Assembly: GCF_000215705.1 (NCBI RefSeq)
Contig: NC_015677.1
Coordinates: 694,001-758,000, forward strand
Source of the DNA: Ramlibacter tataouinensis TTB310
Lineage (GTDB): Bacteria > Pseudomonadota > Gammaproteobacteria > Burkholderiales > Burkholderiaceae_C
Reading direction: 5' to 3'
Length of the DNA stretch: 64,000 nt
Part shown: positions 63,177 through 64,000 of the stretch, piece after piece
Position numbering within the stretch: the stretch's first letter is position 1
Layout of the letters: every line of letters starts with the position of its first letter
The notes under the pieces: generated by a model
What the model saw: the letters and a program-made list of their open reading frames with translations, nothing else
The model's database searches: none
Told to the model about the DNA's origin: nothing
Program-made: the position numbers and the translations under genes

Positions 63177-64000
63177 GTGCCGCGCTGGGACCAGCTGTCC
63201 TCTGCCGAGATGGAAGTGCTGCAGACCGTGTTCTGGTCCTCGGCCAGCTCGCGCCATGGGCTGGCCCATCGCCTCTCCTTCTCGCGCAGCAAGGCCAACG
63301 GCCTGATCGCCGGCCTGCTGGACCAGGGCCTGGTGGAAGAAGCCGGCCTGCAGGCCTCGTCCGGCGGGCGCCGCGCCGAGACCCTGCAGCTGGCCGGCGG
63401 CCTGGGCGTGGTGCTGGGCGCGGACCTGGGCGCCACCAGCCTGGACGTGGCGGTGATGCGGCCGGACCTGAGCGTCATCGCCCGCCATGCCGAGGAGGCC
63501 GACGTGCGGGCCGGGCCCGGCGTGGTGCTGGCCCGGGTGCGCGAGCTGATGCGCCAGCTGCTGGCCGGCTGCGGCCTGACGGCGCGGCAGGTGATCGCCG
63601 TCGGACTGGGCGTGCCCGGCCCGGTGGACTTCGAGCGCGGGCAGCTGGTCGAGCCGCCGCTGATGCCCGAATGGGACAGCTTCTCCATCCGCGACTACCT
63701 GGCCGAGGCCTTCGGCGCGCCGGTGTTCGTGGACAACGACGTGAACCTGATGGCGCTGGGCGAGCTGTGGCGGCTGCAGCGCGGGCTGCCCAACTTCCTG
63801 GTGATCAAGGTCGGCACCGGCATCGGCTGCGGCATCGTGTGCCATGGCGAGGTCTACCGCGGCGCCAACGGCTCGGCCGGCGACGTCGGCCACATCTGCG
63901 TGGACCAGGCCGGCCCGCGCTGCCACTGCGGCAACCTGGGCTGCGTCGAGGCCATGGCCGCGGCGCCGGCGATCAGCCGCATGGCGGTGGACGCGGCCGG
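63177..64000 (+). CDS. ROK-family transcriptional regulator (C-terminus beyond window)
   Basis: Open frame to the window edge, 274 codons visible. An N-terminal winged-helix region (WDQLSSAEMEVLQTVFWSSASSRHGLAHRLSFSRSKANGLIAGLLDQGLVEEAG, about 1-65) precedes the ROK sugar-kinase-like domain. GVVLGADLGATSLDVAVM, IAVGLGVPGPVDFERG, PVFVDNDVNLMALGELW and VIKVGTGIGCGIVCHGEVYRGANGSAGDVGHI lead to the zinc motif CHCGNLGCVEAMAA. Such proteins repress sugar-uptake or catabolic genes and respond to a sugar. The GTG at 63177 has AAGGA 8 nt upstream. Targets are likely downstream, outside the window. Confidence 0.92.
   Translation, partial: MPRWDQLSSAEMEVLQTVFWSSASSRHGLAHRLSFSRSKANGLIAGLLDQGLVEEAGLQASSGGRRAETLQLAGGLGVVLGADLGATSLDVAVMRPDLSVIARHAEEADVRAGPGVVLARVRELMRQLLAGCGLTARQVIAVGLGVPGPVDFERGQLVEPPLMPEWDSFSIRDYLAEAFGAPVFVDNDVNLMALGELWRLQRGLPNFLVIKVGTGIGCGIVCHGEVYRGANGSAGDVGHICVDQAGPRCHCGNLGCVEAMAAAPAISRMAVDAA

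Noticed and set aside
61935..63926. 663-codon minus-strand frame opposite the MidA-like and ROK genes
   Set aside because: It spans two clear plus-strand genes and their promoter region and has no recognisable domain.

Overview
This window is high-GC (roughly 70%) chromosomal DNA from a betaproteobacterium. Gene content points to Burkholderiales, family Comamonadaceae, and most likely a Ramlibacter- or Variovorax-like genus. The evidence is several Bug/TctC-type substrate-binding proteins, an ahcY gene behind a SAH riboswitch, a double-length UvrA, a paaABCDE operon and frequent GTG/TTG starts. No phage, insertion sequence, tRNA, rRNA or CRISPR array was recognised. The window is mostly ordinary chromosome with a few accessory islands.

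Layout. 1-5.9 kb: end of a ghrA-like reductase, HMG-CoA lyase, a YbaK-type deacylase, a DUF1289 protein, a DsbA-fold isomerase, an MHS transporter with a large extra periplasmic loop, a tiny membrane protein and a branched-chain-type ABC binding protein. 6-11.7 kb: a 1915-residue tandem UvrA with four ATPase modules. 11.9-20.5 kb: a GH5-like Tat lipoprotein, an MFS carrier with a Bug protein, two tandem C26 glutamine-amidotransferase-like hydrolases, a HAD phosphatase and an S41 protease lipoprotein. 20.5-31.1 kb: prfC, a stand-alone LigD-type polymerase, a terminal-inverted-repeat element, a CgeB-like glycosyltransferase, a nucleotidyltransferase-methyltransferase fusion, a phosphohexomutase, a stand-alone ATP-dependent DNA ligase and an MntA/HepT toxin-antitoxin pair. 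31.2-34.4 kb: SAH riboswitch, ahcY, tlyA, metF (methyl cycle). 34.4-39.1 kb: a transglutaminase-like protein and the phenylacetyl-CoA epoxidase operon paaABCDE under a TetR-type palindrome. 39-51 kb: housekeeping genes (rlmJ, rplM-rpsI, a bactofilin, erpA, anmK, an M23 peptidase, tyrS, a CDF transporter, dtd, ybeY, phoH, ruvAB). 51-64 kb: a Tim44-like protein, a nucleotidyltransferase/phosphoesterase pair, a D-threonine-aldolase-like enzyme, a histidine phosphatase, a DUF4136 lipoprotein, ttcA, two Bug proteins around a luciferase-like monooxygenase, folB with a pteridine-reductase-like SDR, a MidA-like methyltransferase and the start of a ROK regulator.

How the parts work together. The SAH riboswitch senses the substrate of AhcY and drives SAH removal and, through MetF, methionine regeneration. 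The paa genes form one tightly overlapping minus-strand operon whose promoter is buried in a 26-bp perfect palindrome and may give a leaderless mRNA. The separate polymerase and ligase modules flank a small sugar-activation/transfer cassette, so two non-core functions are interleaved at 22-31 kb. Family assignments rest on recognised motifs read from translations; no database search was run.
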